Positions 45,066 to 53,794 are shown, numbered from the stretch's first letter. The stretch: 64,000 nucleotides of DNA from Nocardia iowensis (GCF_019222765.1 NZ_CP078145.1:2046001-2110000), one strand, 5' to 3'. Numbers and translations: made by a program. The notes: generated by a model not told the origin, from the letters alone.

Positions 45066-45170
45066 GAACCTTCGCCTTGGTCAAAGCGATCGGCGTCGGA
45101 CTCCTCAGCAGGACACCGCTGCCCGCCGCCTGAACCTTCGCTCTGGTCAGGAGTGGTCGGCGTCGGACTC
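45066..45170. repeat. short imperfect direct repeat at the kinase-FHA junction
   Basis: Two copies of about 38 bases (45066-45103 and 45132-45170) share GAACCTTCGC at the left and CGGCGTCGGACTC at the right, with a variable centre. The right copy includes the last codons of the FHA gene (minus strand), and the left copy lies beyond its stop. It looks like a small duplication of the gene's 3' end. Confidence 0.55.
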
Positions 45171-46436
45171 GTCTGGGCTGCGGTAGGTGAATACCCGATC
45201 GCTGATGCGGATGCTCCAGCCGGGGAGGAGTTCTGTTGGGGCCGAGCCGATTCGGGTCCACTTGTCGGCGCTCGGTGGGGCGATGAAGGTGCCGGAGGTG
45301 GCGGGGGCGTCGCGGACGAAGACCTTGCCGCGGTCGACCGAGACGTAGGCGTGCACACGGGAAACGTGACGGTCGCGCTGGATCACGATGGGGGCGGCTT
45401 TGGCGGCCCGAACGGTGTCGTCGGCCTGCGGGCCGCGGCCGATGACGTAGGGGCGGTCCAGTGGATAGGCCGCGCCGTCCTCGAGAGTCAATATGCCGAC
45501 GGCCTTGCCCTGCTCGGGCGCGGCGGGGCGGATGATGCGGTCCACCGAAGGCTTCAGCAGCGCAACGGGTTCGGGGCGACCGAGGGGCTGACGGGCCTGG
45601 GACCAGGCGAGCGGACGGTCGGCGGGCCCGTTGCCGACCGGTGGTCGCGGTCTTACCCGCGGCCTCGCCGATTCTGCGGGTTGGACCGCGGCCGTGGCGG
45701 ATCGGGTTGCCGCGGGCGACGCCGTCGAAGAGGACCGGGCTGGGGCGGATGAGCGCGCGGACGACGAGGTGGCCGAGGTCGGTGCCGCTACGGCGTCGGC
45801 GGCGCCGGTGGATTCGGGGGTGGCGGCGAAACCGGCGGCGGCGGTGGGCTCCGGCTCCGCTACCGACGCGGCGGAAGGGCGCGGCGAGGTGGAACTCTTG
45901 GCTGCTTTGCCCGAACGGCGCACGGCGGCGTGCAGGACGAAGCCGCCGCCGGGAACCACGCCCGCGCGCAGGTCGGTGCGCGGCAGTGCCTTCAGCGGTG
46001 TTCCGGTGTCCGTGCCGACGGTGATGCGGCGCAGCGGTTCGCGCACGATCTCGTCCACCCAGGTGAATGCGCGTGCGCCGTCCAGTCGTCTGGTGCCTTC
46101 GGCGCCATTGAGCTCGGCGAACACCGGTCCGCGCAGCAGGATCAGGGTGCCGTCGGCGGTCGGTGCCACCACGCCGAACGGGGGCGGTTCGGAGGTGCTG
46201 CCGAAAACGATCGCGGCCAGCCGCTGGGCGAGCGCGGCACCAGGATGTTCGGTATCCGCGACGGCCTCGATCGCGCCGAGTATCCGGTCGGTGGAAGCGG
46301 TTTCACCAGCCAGATAGACGACGACACCACCGAAGCGTGCGACATGGCCGTGGCCCGGCGCGATACCAACGGTGGAAGATTTGCTGCGCACCCGCGCCCT
46401 CCTTCCCGGCGCACTACCGACATTCGAAGCCAGCAT
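45147..46436 (-). CDS. FHA-domain protein
   Basis: A 429-residue protein. The N-terminal part (about 1-170) has an alpha/beta pattern (VARFGGVVVYLAGET, FGVVAPTADGTLILLRGPV) of unknown family. About 175-270 is Ala/Ser/Pro/Thr-rich, and the C-terminal FHA domain (about 325-420) carries YVIGRGPQADD, RHVSRVHAYVSV and the SGTFI motif, the phosphothreonine-binding core. FHA proteins read the output of Ser/Thr kinases; the kinase gene at 42904-45039 converges on it 107 bases away. Pairing of the two is inferred from position. Confidence 0.85.
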   Translation of the reverse strand: MLASNVGSAPGRRARVRSKSSTVGIAPGHGHVARFGGVVVYLAGETASTDRILGAIEAVADTEHPGAALAQRLAAIVFGSTSEPPPFGVVAPTADGTLILLRGPVFAELNGAEGTRRLDGARAFTWVDEIVREPLRRITVGTDTGTPLKALPRTDLRAGVVPGGGFVLHAAVRRSGKAAKSSTSPRPSAASVAEPEPTAAAGFAATPESTGAADAVAAPTSATSSSARSSAPARSSSTASPAATRSATAAVQPAESARPRVRPRPPVGNGPADRPLAWSQARQPLGRPEPVALLKPSVDRIIRPAAPEQGKAVGILTLEDGAAYPLDRPYVIGRGPQADDTVRAAKAAPIVIQRDRHVSRVHAYVSVDRGKVFVRDAPATSGTFIAPPSADKWTRIGSAPTELLPGWSIRISDRVFTYRSPDESDADHS

Positions 46437-46696
46437 AGAGCGTGTGCGTCGGGGGGACCGGCGTGCCGAAGGGCGGCAGCACGCGCACGGAAGCCATGTC
46501 GTGCCTGCCCGGTACGAACGGTGGAGCGCCGAATTGAAAAGTGCCGCCGAGGTTTTGGTCGCGGCCTCGGCAACGGGCTACCAGCCGCGCGAACCGGCGA
46601 TGCGGTGTTCGCCCCATTCGCCCAGGTCCACAAGTGTGGCCACCATCTCGCCGCTCCCCGCCGCCGCGTAGCGCACCTGTGGGGGCCATGCCCTGG

Positions 46697-47527
46697 TCAG
46701 GCGGTGAATTCTGCGGCGTTGTCCTCGATCCAGTTGGTGAAGGTGCGGGGCGGGTGGCCGGTGAGGGTGGCGACGGTGTCGGTGAGCGGTGTGGGGACAC
46801 CGTCGTGGCGGCGCCAGTGGTCGAGGAGGGCGTCGGCGACGGCGGCGGGGAGGTGTGCCTGCATCTGCTCTTTCCACGCCTCGGGGGTGACGTGGTCGAT
46901 GACAACGGGTTGCCCGGTGACTCCGGCGATGCGGTCGAGTTGCTGACGGAAGGTGAGCGCCTCGGGGCCCGTCAGGTCGTGCTGGGCGCCGCGATGGTCC
47001 GGCTTGGTGAGCACGGCGTGGGCGGCCGCGGCGATATCGAGCTCGTGGATCGGATCGATGTAGGCGTCCGGGTAGGGGAGGCTGACGGGACTGCCTGCCT
47101 TGATCGAGTCGGCCCACGCACGGGCATTGCCTGCGAAGGTGCCAGGGCGCAGCACGGTCGTGGTCATCGGCGCGGCCGCGAGTCCGACCTCGGTGTCCAG
47201 ATGTAATTTTCCGAGCGGATTGGTGGCGGCGTCGGGGCTGAGCGCGGCCGTCGAGGACAGCAGCACGATGTGTTCGACGCCCGCTTCGGTTGCGGCGGAG
47301 ACGAATTCGGTGATCGTGCTGGGCTCGGCGTACAGGAATACCGAGGTGACGCCGGCGAGGGCCGCGGGGAAGGTGCTCGGGTCGGTCAGATCGCAGGTCA
47401 CCGCGGAAACGTCCGCGGGCAGCTGCTCGGGTCGGCGGGAGCCGACGCGGACGGCGAGATCGTCGGCTCGGAGCATGGCCAGCAGGTTGGTGCCGACCGA
47501 GCCGTGGCCGCCGGTGATGAGAATCAT
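46697..47527 (-). CDS. NAD(P)-binding atypical SDR (NmrA-like)
   Basis: A 276-residue atypical short-chain dehydrogenase of the NmrA/quinone-oxidoreductase (QOR2-like) type. The Rossmann motif is ITGGHGSVGTNLL (4-16), then VLRPGTFAGNA and a C-terminal substrate part. It lacks a classical YxxxK pair at the usual position, fitting NAD(P)H-sensing or quinone-reducing members. The ATG at 47527 follows GAGGA. It is divergent from a TetR gene, with three operator-like repeats between, so it is probably the target of that repressor. Confidence 0.85.
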   Translation of the reverse strand: MILITGGHGSVGTNLLAMLRADDLAVRVGSRRPEQLPADVSAVTCDLTDPSTFPAALAGVTSVFLYAEPSTITEFVSAATEAGVEHIVLLSSTAALSPDAATNPLGKLHLDTEVGLAAAPMTTTVLRPGTFAGNARAWADSIKAGSPVSLPYPDAYIDPIHELDIAAAAHAVLTKPDHRGAQHDLTGPEALTFRQQLDRIAGVTGQPVVIDHVTPEAWKEQMQAHLPAAVADALLDHWRRHDGVPTPLTDTVATLTGHPPRTFTNWIEDNAAEFTA

Positions 47528-47607
47528 GGGAAGTCCTCTGGAAGTGGTGAATTGGTTGCGGCACGGCGATCGTCGGAGACAGAGTCCGGCGCCGAACCGC
47601 ATTTGTT

Positions 47608-47671
47608 ACGAACGTTGTTCGGTGAACTAAAACCTACGAGACGAACGACGTTCGTGTCAAACGATGTTCGT
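47608..47671. promoter_or_regulatory. three ACGAACG-type operators between SDR and tetR
   Basis: Site 1 is ACGAACG-T-TGTTCGG (47608-47622). Site 2 is ACGAACG-A-CGTTCGT (47641-47655), a perfect palindrome about a central A. Site 3 is AACGATGTTCGT (47660-47671). The cluster fills the space before the tetR -10 box and the SDR promoter, as for an autoregulated TetR repressor. Confidence 0.65.
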
Positions 47672-47678
47672 CACCGCG

Positions 47679-47684
47679 TATGCT
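47679..47684 (+). promoter_or_regulatory. -10 element (TATGCT) of a likely leaderless tetR mRNA
   Basis: TATGCT ends six bases before the ATG at 47691. It lies just right of operator site 3, so bound repressor would cover it. This spacing favours 47691 over the in-frame ATG at 47664. Confidence 0.5.
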
Positions 47685-47690
47685 CGGCCC

Positions 47691-48362
47691 ATGAGTGAAG
47701 CGCCAGTCAGTCGGCGAGCCCGCCCGGCGAAGGCACCTCTCAGTCGCGAGGTGATCATCGAAACCGGCCTGCGCATCCTGGATCAGGAGGGCCTGGCCGC
47801 ACTGACGATGCGTCGCGTGGCGCAGGACCTCGATACGGGCGCGGCCTCGCTCTACGTCTACGTCGCCAACCGCGACGACCTGATGGCCGCGATGCTCGAC
47901 CACGTACTCGGCACGATCGAGCAACCGACCGGCGGCAGCTGGCGGGAACGGCTGGTAGCGCTGGTGCAGGCATCGGTGGCGGCGATGAGCCGCCACGAGG
48001 GGCTGGCGGTCGTCGCGCTCGGTGCGATCCCGACCGGGACGAACGCCCTCGTGCTGATCGACCGGCTGCTGGCCTTGCTGGCCGAGGGCGGGGTGGACGA
48101 GCGCACCAACTCGTGGGCGGTCGACCTGCTGTTCCTGTACATCACCGCGGCCGCCGCCGAACAGAGCGCCTACAACACCAAGGGCATGCGCGCCGAAGCC
48201 CACCTCGCCGAGGTCGAGAAGCGGTTCGCCGGGTTACCCGCCGACCGTTATCCGATGATCGTGACGATGCGGGAAAGCCTGATGGCGGGCGACGGCGACG
48301 CGCGCGCCCAATGGGCGCTTCGCGTGCTGATCGAGGGCATTCTCGCCACGCCGGTCCGGTGA
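47691..48362 (+). CDS. TetR/AcrR-family transcriptional regulator
   Basis: A 223-residue regulator. The DNA-binding part is REVIIETGLRILDQEGLAALTMRRVAQDLDTGAASLYVYVANRDD, and the C-terminal domain is of the TetR_C type with LLFLYITAAAAEQSAY. It is divergent from the NmrA-like gene. An acetyltransferase gene follows five bases after its stop, so the two form an operon. The start at 47691 is supported by a -10 box; a start at 47664 would place the operator inside the coding region. Confidence 0.88.
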   Translation: MSEAPVSRRARPAKAPLSREVIIETGLRILDQEGLAALTMRRVAQDLDTGAASLYVYVANRDDLMAAMLDHVLGTIEQPTGGSWRERLVALVQASVAAMSRHEGLAVVALGAIPTGTNALVLIDRLLALLAEGGVDERTNSWAVDLLFLYITAAAAEQSAYNTKGMRAEAHLAEVEKRFAGLPADRYPMIVTMRESLMAGDGDARAQWALRVLIEGILATPVR

Positions 48363-48367
48363 ACTCT

Positions 48368-48925
48368 ATGATGCAAGACGTGTCCGTGATCCGACCGGCG
48401 ACCGAGGACGATTTGCCAGTCCTTCAGGATATCGAGATCGCGGCGGGAAAACCGTTCGCTGAAATCGGTATGACAGCCGTAGCCGAGGATGAGCCACCCT
48501 CGTTGGAAACGCTGCGCGAGTACCAGCGCGACGGGCGCGCGTGGGTCTGGGTCGATGACGACGATTATCCGATCGGTTACCTGGTCCTTGGCGTCGTCGA
48601 CGGCGTCGCCCACATCGACCAGGTGTCGGTGCATCCCGACCATCGGGGACGACGGATCGGCAAGCGCTTGATCGACCACGCGGTGTTCTGGGCGAAAGAC
48701 CACGGGATGCCGTCGATCACCCTGACCACCTTCACCGACGTGGCCTGGAACGGGCCGTACTACGAGCGCCTCGGCTTCCGCTACCTGACCGCCGAAGAGC
48801 AAACGCCAGGTCTGCAGGCGATTCGCGCCGCGGAAGCCGCCCACGGTCTGCAGGACTGGCGGCGGGCCTCCATGCGCGCCGAGGTGGCTTCCTGGTCCTT
48901 CGACGGAAGCGTCTCGGAGACCTGA
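48368..48925 (+). CDS. GNAT-family N-acetyltransferase
   Basis: A 185-residue GNAT enzyme: VIRPATEDDLPVLQDIE at the start, the acetyl-CoA-binding VSVHPDHRGRRIGKRLIDHA in the middle (R/Q-x-x-G-x-G/A type motif RGRRIGKRL) and FTDVAWNGPYYERLGFRYL towards the end. The substrate is unknown; the subgroup includes amine and antibiotic acetyltransferases. It follows tetR closely. Start ATG 48368 or the adjacent ATG 48371. Confidence 0.88.
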   Translation: MMQDVSVIRPATEDDLPVLQDIEIAAGKPFAEIGMTAVAEDEPPSLETLREYQRDGRAWVWVDDDDYPIGYLVLGVVDGVAHIDQVSVHPDHRGRRIGKRLIDHAVFWAKDHGMPSITLTTFTDVAWNGPYYERLGFRYLTAEEQTPGLQAIRAAEAAHGLQDWRRASMRAEVASWSFDGSVSET

Positions 48926-48945
48926 GCCCGGCGTGGGCTCGACGG

Positions 48946-50496
48946 CTAGGTGACCGGGGCCAGTGCGGCTAGCGCGGCGGGGGTGGCGGCCACGCGGTCT
49001 TCGGCGATCAGGCCGATGCGAGTGCGGCGGTCGAGCAGGTCGTCGGCGTCGAGGGCGGCTTCGTGGGTGACGGCGAACTGGAATTCCGCTGCGGTGACGT
49101 CTATTCCGGGCGCCACGGGTTGGGTGAGCGCTGGATTGTGTTGGGCGGCGGCAAGAATGGTGGCCGCTTCGCTGCCGTAACGGTCGATCAAGACCGGTGG
49201 GGCGTCGATGCGGTCGCGGGCGGCTCCGGACACCGCGCCCACCAGCGGAAGTCGCTTCGTGCGGCAGGGGCCCGCGGTGAGACCGGCGCGGGTGACGGCG
49301 GCGTCGATGACGTCCTCGGCCATCTGCCGATAGGTGGTGAGTTTGCCGCCCACGATGGTGATGACGCCAGAGGGGGAGGGTAGGACCGCGTGTTTGCGGG
49401 AGATGTCGGCGGTGCTGTCTTCGGCGGTCTTCAGCAGGGGGCGCAGGCCCGCGTAGGTGCCGCGAATGTCGGCGCGGGTCAATGGCTCTCGCAGGGCGGT
49501 GTTGATGGTGTCGAGCAGGAAGTCGATCTCGCCGTCGGTGGGTATCGGTTTGTCCGGCACCGGGCCGGGGGCATCCTCGTCGGTCAGGCCGAGGTAAACG
49601 CGGCCGTGCGCGGCGGGGAAGGCGAAGACGAAACGGCTGGTGCTGCCCGGAACCGGGACGGTCAGCGAGGCGCTGAGGCCGCCGAACGACTCGGCGGCGA
49701 ACACCAGGTGGGTGCCGCGGCTCGGGCGCAATTCGATGCTGGGATCGACCTCGTCGGCCCAGACGCCGGTGGCGTTGATGACGGCGCGGGCTCGGATAGT
49801 CATCGTTTCGCCGGTCAGGGTGTCCCGCAGGGTGGCTGAATTGCCGGTGACGGCAAGGGCTTCCACGCGGGTCAGGACGGTCGCGCCCGCCGCGGCCGCG
49901 GTGCGGGCAAGGGCGACCACCAGGCGAGCGTCGTCGACGAGCTGTCCGTCCCAGGACTGGAGTCCGCCGCGCAGCCCGTCTCGGCGCACGGTCGGGGCGA
50001 GCCGCAGCGCTTCGGCGGCCGCCACCCGGCGGGAACGGGGCAGGATCGCCGCGGGGGTGCCCGCGCCGCGCCGGAGCACATCGCCCGCCAGGAAACCCAC
50101 CCGGACGAGCGCGCTCTGCGCGGCGCCGATGCCGGGCAGCAGCGGTACCAGCTGCGGCAGCGGGCGCACGAGATGCGGCGCGGTGGTGCGGATCAGAATG
50201 CCCCGCTCGACAGCACTCTCGTGCGCGATGCCGACCTGGCCGCTGGCCAGATACCGCAGGCCACCGTGCACCAGCTTGGAACTCCACCGGCTGGTCCCGA
50301 ACGCCAGGTCGTGCCGCTCCACCAACACTGTCCGGAGCCCGCGCGTGGCCGCGTCGAGCGCGGCGCCGACGCCGGTGACACCGCCACCGATCACCAGGAC
50401 ATCGGTCTGCGGCTCGTCGCCGAGTTGCCGCAGCTCACGGGTGCGGCGGTCCGCGTTCAGTGCGGAATCTCCCCTCGACACCGAATTCGCTGTCAT
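48946..50496 (-). CDS. glpD: glycerol-3-phosphate dehydrogenase, FAD-dependent
   Basis: A 516-residue flavoprotein oxidising glycerol 3-phosphate to dihydroxyacetone phosphate at the membrane. The FAD motif is VLVIGGGVTGVGAALDAATRG (about 33-53), the GlpD signature RWSSKLVHGGLRYL follows, and a C-terminal DAO_C domain is present. Its ATG overlaps the tetR stop by four bases. The order tetR-glpD beside an AGPS-like gene and a diacylglycerol kinase matches Rv2249c-Rv2252 and links it to glycerolipid metabolism. Confidence 0.94.
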   Translation of the reverse strand: MTANSVSRGDSALNADRRTRELRQLGDEPQTDVLVIGGGVTGVGAALDAATRGLRTVLVERHDLAFGTSRWSSKLVHGGLRYLASGQVGIAHESAVERGILIRTTAPHLVRPLPQLVPLLPGIGAAQSALVRVGFLAGDVLRRGAGTPAAILPRSRRVAAAEALRLAPTVRRDGLRGGLQSWDGQLVDDARLVVALARTAAAAGATVLTRVEALAVTGNSATLRDTLTGETMTIRARAVINATGVWADEVDPSIELRPSRGTHLVFAAESFGGLSASLTVPVPGSTSRFVFAFPAAHGRVYLGLTDEDAPGPVPDKPIPTDGEIDFLLDTINTALREPLTRADIRGTYAGLRPLLKTAEDSTADISRKHAVLPSPSGVITIVGGKLTTYRQMAEDVIDAAVTRAGLTAGPCRTKRLPLVGAVSGAARDRIDAPPVLIDRYGSEAATILAAAQHNPALTQPVAPGIDVTAAEFQFAVTHEAALDADDLLDRRTRIGLIAEDRVAATPAALAALAPVT

Positions 50497-51122
50497 CGCA
50501 ATGCCTTTCCGGAGTGAGTCGTTCCTGCGGTGGGAACGAGATAGCCGTCGATCGCGCGGGACAATTCCGTGTCCAGGTCGGCTCCGGCGAGCAGCGGGGC
50601 GACCGTGCCCGCCGACTGGACCGCGGACTGTGCGATCAGCAGCAGCATGGTGGCCAATTGCTCCGGGTCGCCGTCGCGGATGGAGCCGTCCTGCTGGCCT
50701 TCCCGGATGCCCGCGGCGAATAGCTCGATCAGTGCGCGCTGGTTGCGGCCGAGGCGGCCGAAGACGTAGGTGAGCATCAGGTCGGTGTCGGTACGGAAGA
50801 TTTTGCCGAACAACGGATTCGAGCGAATCTTTGCGGCGCCCGCGACGATGCCGTCGACCAGCCGGGTGCGGCCGATGCCCGCGGTGGGCATGGTCGCGGC
50901 GACGATCGCGCGCAACTCGCGGACCAGGAGTTCGGCGACCAGCGAGCCGGTGTCCGGCCAGCGCCGGTAGACGGTCGGCCTGCTCACCCCGGCGCGGCGC
51001 GCCACCTCGGTGAGGGTGGTGCGGCGCACGCCGAACTCTTCGACGCAGCGCCGGGCGGCGTCGAAGATCGCGAGATCAATGGCGGAGAGCGCGTCGTCGG
51101 CTGACTCGTCCGGAGCGGTCAC
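50493..51122 (-). CDS. TetR-family regulator of the glpD/AGPS locus
   Basis: A 209-residue regulator: LAIFDAARRCVEEFGVRRTTLTEVARRAGVSRPTVYRRWPDTGSL is the helix-turn-helix part. The start is GTG at 51122 with GAGGGGA upstream. It is co-transcribed with glpD and divergent from the AGPS-like gene; a large inverted repeat lies between them. It probably represses both directions; the ligand may be an acyl or glycerolipid compound, but this is inference. Orthologue position: Rv2250c. Confidence 0.9.
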   Translation of the reverse strand: MTAPDESADDALSAIDLAIFDAARRCVEEFGVRRTTLTEVARRAGVSRPTVYRRWPDTGSLVAELLVRELRAIVAATMPTAGIGRTRLVDGIVAGAAKIRSNPLFGKIFRTDTDLMLTYVFGRLGRNQRALIELFAAGIREGQQDGSIRDGDPEQLATMLLLIAQSAVQSAGTVAPLLAGADLDTELSRAIDGYLVPTAGTTHSGKALR

Positions 51123-51148
51123 AGGGTCCCCTCGGGGAGGTTGGGTTC

Positions 51149-51181
51149 GTTACTGCTTGACATTCTATGTCAAACTGTAAC
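51149..51181. promoter_or_regulatory. nested inverted repeat, TetR operator candidate
   Basis: TTGACAT (51157-51163) and ATGTCAA (51167-51173) are perfect arms about TCT. They are enclosed by GTTAC (51149-51153) and GTAAC (51177-51181). The repeat ends two bases before the ATG of the AGPS-like gene, so binding would block that gene and possibly tetR-glpD. Confidence 0.65.
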
Positions 51182-51183
51182 GC

Positions 51184-52839
51184 ATGGTCGAGACGCAGAA
51201 GTACACCGGCGAGGGATCGGCTCCGGCGGAAAACCCGGACGTCACCGGGGCCGCGGCGAGTATGGTCTGGGATGCCTGGGGCATTCCGGCCGGACACAAG
51301 CCGCTGTCGGCGCAGGTCCGTGGCCTGCTGACCCAGGTGTTCGGCGTGTCCGGCGACCCGGTGGCGCGCCGCGATGAGGGCGACGTGCCACTGCGCGAGT
51401 CGGCGCTCACGCCTGCCAAGCGAGCCGGGTTGGCCGAGGTGGTCGGTGCGGACAACGTCTCGGCCGACCACCGCCACCGGTTGCGGCACGCGGGCGGCAA
51501 GAGCACCCCCGACCTGCTGCGCCGCCGTGCAGCGGAACCGCAGGACGCGCCGGACGCCATCGTCTTCCCCGCCGATCACGACCAGGTGCTCGCCGTACTG
51601 GCCTACTGCGCCGAGCACGCCATCGCGGTCGTGCCGTTCGGCGGCGGCACCAGCGTGGTCGGCGGCGTCGATCCGGTGCGCGGGCGCTTCGACACGGTGA
51701 TCGCGGTGGACCTGCGCAGGCTCGATACCGTGTCGCGGATCGACCCGGTCAGCGGCATGGCCACCCTCGGCGCTGGACTCACCGGCCCCCGCGCCGAGGA
51801 ACTGCTCGGCGCGCACGGCCTTTCGCTCGGGCACTTCCCGCAGAGCTTCGAATTCGCCAGCATCGGCGGTTTTGCCGCCACCCGGTCGTCGGGGCAGGCG
51901 TCCGCCGGGTACGGGCGGTTCGACGACATGGTGCAGCGCCTGAAGATCGCCACTCCCACCGGCACACTGGAACTCGGCCGCCCACCCGCGTCGGCGGCGG
52001 GCCCGGACCTGCGCGAACTGTTCGTCGGGTCGGAGGGCGCACTCGGCGTGATCACCGAGGTCACCGTGCGCGTGCACCCGATACCGGAAACCACTGCCTA
52101 TCAAGGCTGGTCGTTCCCCGACTTCGAAACCGGCGCTGCCGCATTGCGTTCGGTCGTGCAGGCAGGTGCGGCACCGACGGTGCTTCGCCTGTCCGACGAG
52201 GCGGAGACCGGTGTCAACTTGGCCCGCGCCAGCGATATCGGCGGCAACGCGGTGTCCGGCTGCCTGGCCATCACCACCTTCGAAGGCAGCGAGGCGCACG
52301 TCGCGGCCCGCAGCGCCGAAGCAAGTGCGCTGTTCGCCGCGGCGGGTGGGACCGCCCTCGGGGAAACACCGGCTCGGGAATGGGAGCACGGCCGCTTCGG
52401 CGCACCATATATGCGCGATGCCCTGTTGGACGTCGGCGTGCTGTGCGAGACGCTGGAGACCGCGACCACCTGGGCAAACCTAGCCAACCTGAAGGCGAAA
52501 GTAACTGCGGCACTGACCGACTCGCTCGCTGGGCTGGGTACCCCGCCGTTGGTCATGTGCCACATCTCGCACACCTACCCGACCGGTGCGTCGCTGTACT
52601 TCACCGTCGTCGCCAAGCAGCTCGACGATCCGATTGCCCAGTGGTACACCGCGAAACGGGCCGCCGGTGACGCGATCGTGGCGGCGGACGGCACCATCAC
52701 CCATCACCACGCCGTCGGCACCGACCACCGGCCGTGGCTGCCCGCCGAGATCGGCGACCTCGGCGTGCGCGTATTGCGTGCGGTAAAAGCCGAATTGGAC
52801 CCTGCGGGCATCCTCAACCCTGGAAAGCTGGTCCCGTGA
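51184..52839 (+). CDS. FAD-binding oxidase, alkyl-DHAP synthase-like
   Basis: A 551-residue vanillyl-alcohol-oxidase-type flavoprotein. The PP-loop is PFGGGTSVVGG (151-161), SFEFASIGGFAATRSSGQASAGYGRFDDM is the alkylglycerone-phosphate synthase signature, and the C-terminal THHHAVGTDHRPWL carries the family's active-site histidines. True AGPS swaps the acyl chain of acyl-DHAP for an alkyl chain to make ether lipids; in actinobacteria the function is not settled. The DAG kinase gene starts within its stop (GTGA). Orthologue position: Rv2251. Confidence 0.9.
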   Translation: MVETQKYTGEGSAPAENPDVTGAAASMVWDAWGIPAGHKPLSAQVRGLLTQVFGVSGDPVARRDEGDVPLRESALTPAKRAGLAEVVGADNVSADHRHRLRHAGGKSTPDLLRRRAAEPQDAPDAIVFPADHDQVLAVLAYCAEHAIAVVPFGGGTSVVGGVDPVRGRFDTVIAVDLRRLDTVSRIDPVSGMATLGAGLTGPRAEELLGAHGLSLGHFPQSFEFASIGGFAATRSSGQASAGYGRFDDMVQRLKIATPTGTLELGRPPASAAGPDLRELFVGSEGALGVITEVTVRVHPIPETTAYQGWSFPDFETGAAALRSVVQAGAAPTVLRLSDEAETGVNLARASDIGGNAVSGCLAITTFEGSEAHVAARSAEASALFAAAGGTALGETPAREWEHGRFGAPYMRDALLDVGVLCETLETATTWANLANLKAKVTAALTDSLAGLGTPPLVMCHISHTYPTGASLYFTVVAKQLDDPIAQWYTAKRAAGDAIVAADGTITHHHAVGTDHRPWLPAEIGDLGVRVLRAVKAELDPAGILNPGKLVP

Positions 52840-53783
52840 CACAGGATTCCACCCGCGCCGTGCGTGCGGTCACCGTGGTGACCAATCCGCTCGCCGGGCT
52901 CGGCAAAGGGCACGAGGTCGCGGGCGCGGCCATGGCACGGTTCCGGGAACGTGGGGTCGAGGTCATCGAGGTGCGGGCCCCATCGGCCGCCGAAACGGTT
53001 CGGCTGGTGCGGGATTCGATCGAACAGGGCAAGCCCGATGCGGTGGTCTGCATCGGTGGCGACGGTCTGATCAACGTGACCCTTGCCGCGGTCGCGCAGA
53101 CGGGCGTGCCGCTCGGCATGGTCCCGGCGGGCACCGGCAACGACCTGGCCAGGGAGCTCGGCGTACCCACGGAGGACGCGGTCGCGGCGGCCGATGTCGT
53201 GCTCGCCGGGCGCACCCGCGATATCGACCTCGGCCGGATCGACGCACCGGGTTCGCCGATGTGGTTCGCCACGGTGACCGGCACCGGGTTCGATGCCCGA
53301 GTAACCCTGCGCGCCAATGCTATGCGCTGGCCGAGGGGCAGGCTGCGGTACACCGTCGCGGCGCTGGCCGAGATCTCCGGCCGGTTCACCGTGCCCTATC
53401 GGGTGGAGCTGTCGGGTGCGGTCACCGACGGCCTGACCAACCCCGGCGCGGGTTCGGTGCTGGAAACGAACGCCGTGATGGTCGCGGTCGGCAACACCCG
53501 CACCTACGGCGGCGGCATGCTGATCTGCCCGGACGCGTCGATGGACGACGGCCTGCTCGACCTCACCGTCGTCGGCGCGCTGTCGCGGCTGGAGATGCTG
53601 CGCCTGCTGCCCGCCTTGTCCGCGGGGAAACGGCAGAATCATCCGGAGGTCAAGCAGTATCGGGCCGCGGAAATCACACTGATTGCGCCCGGCGCCTCCG
53701 CGACCGCCGATGGCGAACCGGCGGGCACCCTGCCGATCACCATCCGTGCTGTCCCCGCGGCACTGACCGTATTGGTTCCCTGA
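52836..53783 (+). CDS. diacylglycerol kinase family lipid kinase
   Basis: A 315-residue DagK/YegS-type lipid kinase. The nucleotide-binding motif is CIGGDGLINVTL, with PAGTGNDLAREL nearby, and a C-terminal beta sandwich contains GNTRTYGGGMLICPDASMDDGLLD, all diagnostic of the family. It phosphorylates diacylglycerol or related lipids such as phosphatidylinositol mannoside precursors. GTG start overlaps the AGPS-like stop by four bases. Orthologue position: Rv2252. Confidence 0.92.
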   Translation: MTQDSTRAVRAVTVVTNPLAGLGKGHEVAGAAMARFRERGVEVIEVRAPSAAETVRLVRDSIEQGKPDAVVCIGGDGLINVTLAAVAQTGVPLGMVPAGTGNDLARELGVPTEDAVAAADVVLAGRTRDIDLGRIDAPGSPMWFATVTGTGFDARVTLRANAMRWPRGRLRYTVAALAEISGRFTVPYRVELSGAVTDGLTNPGAGSVLETNAVMVAVGNTRTYGGGMLICPDASMDDGLLDLTVVGALSRLEMLRLLPALSAGKRQNHPEVKQYRAAEITLIAPGASATADGEPAGTLPITIRAVPAALTVLVP

Positions 53784-53794
53784 CCGCCTGTTGC

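Noticed and set aside
47664..47690. Earlier ATG for the tetR gene at 47691
   Set aside because: It lies inside operator site 3 and upstream of the -10 box that fits the later start.
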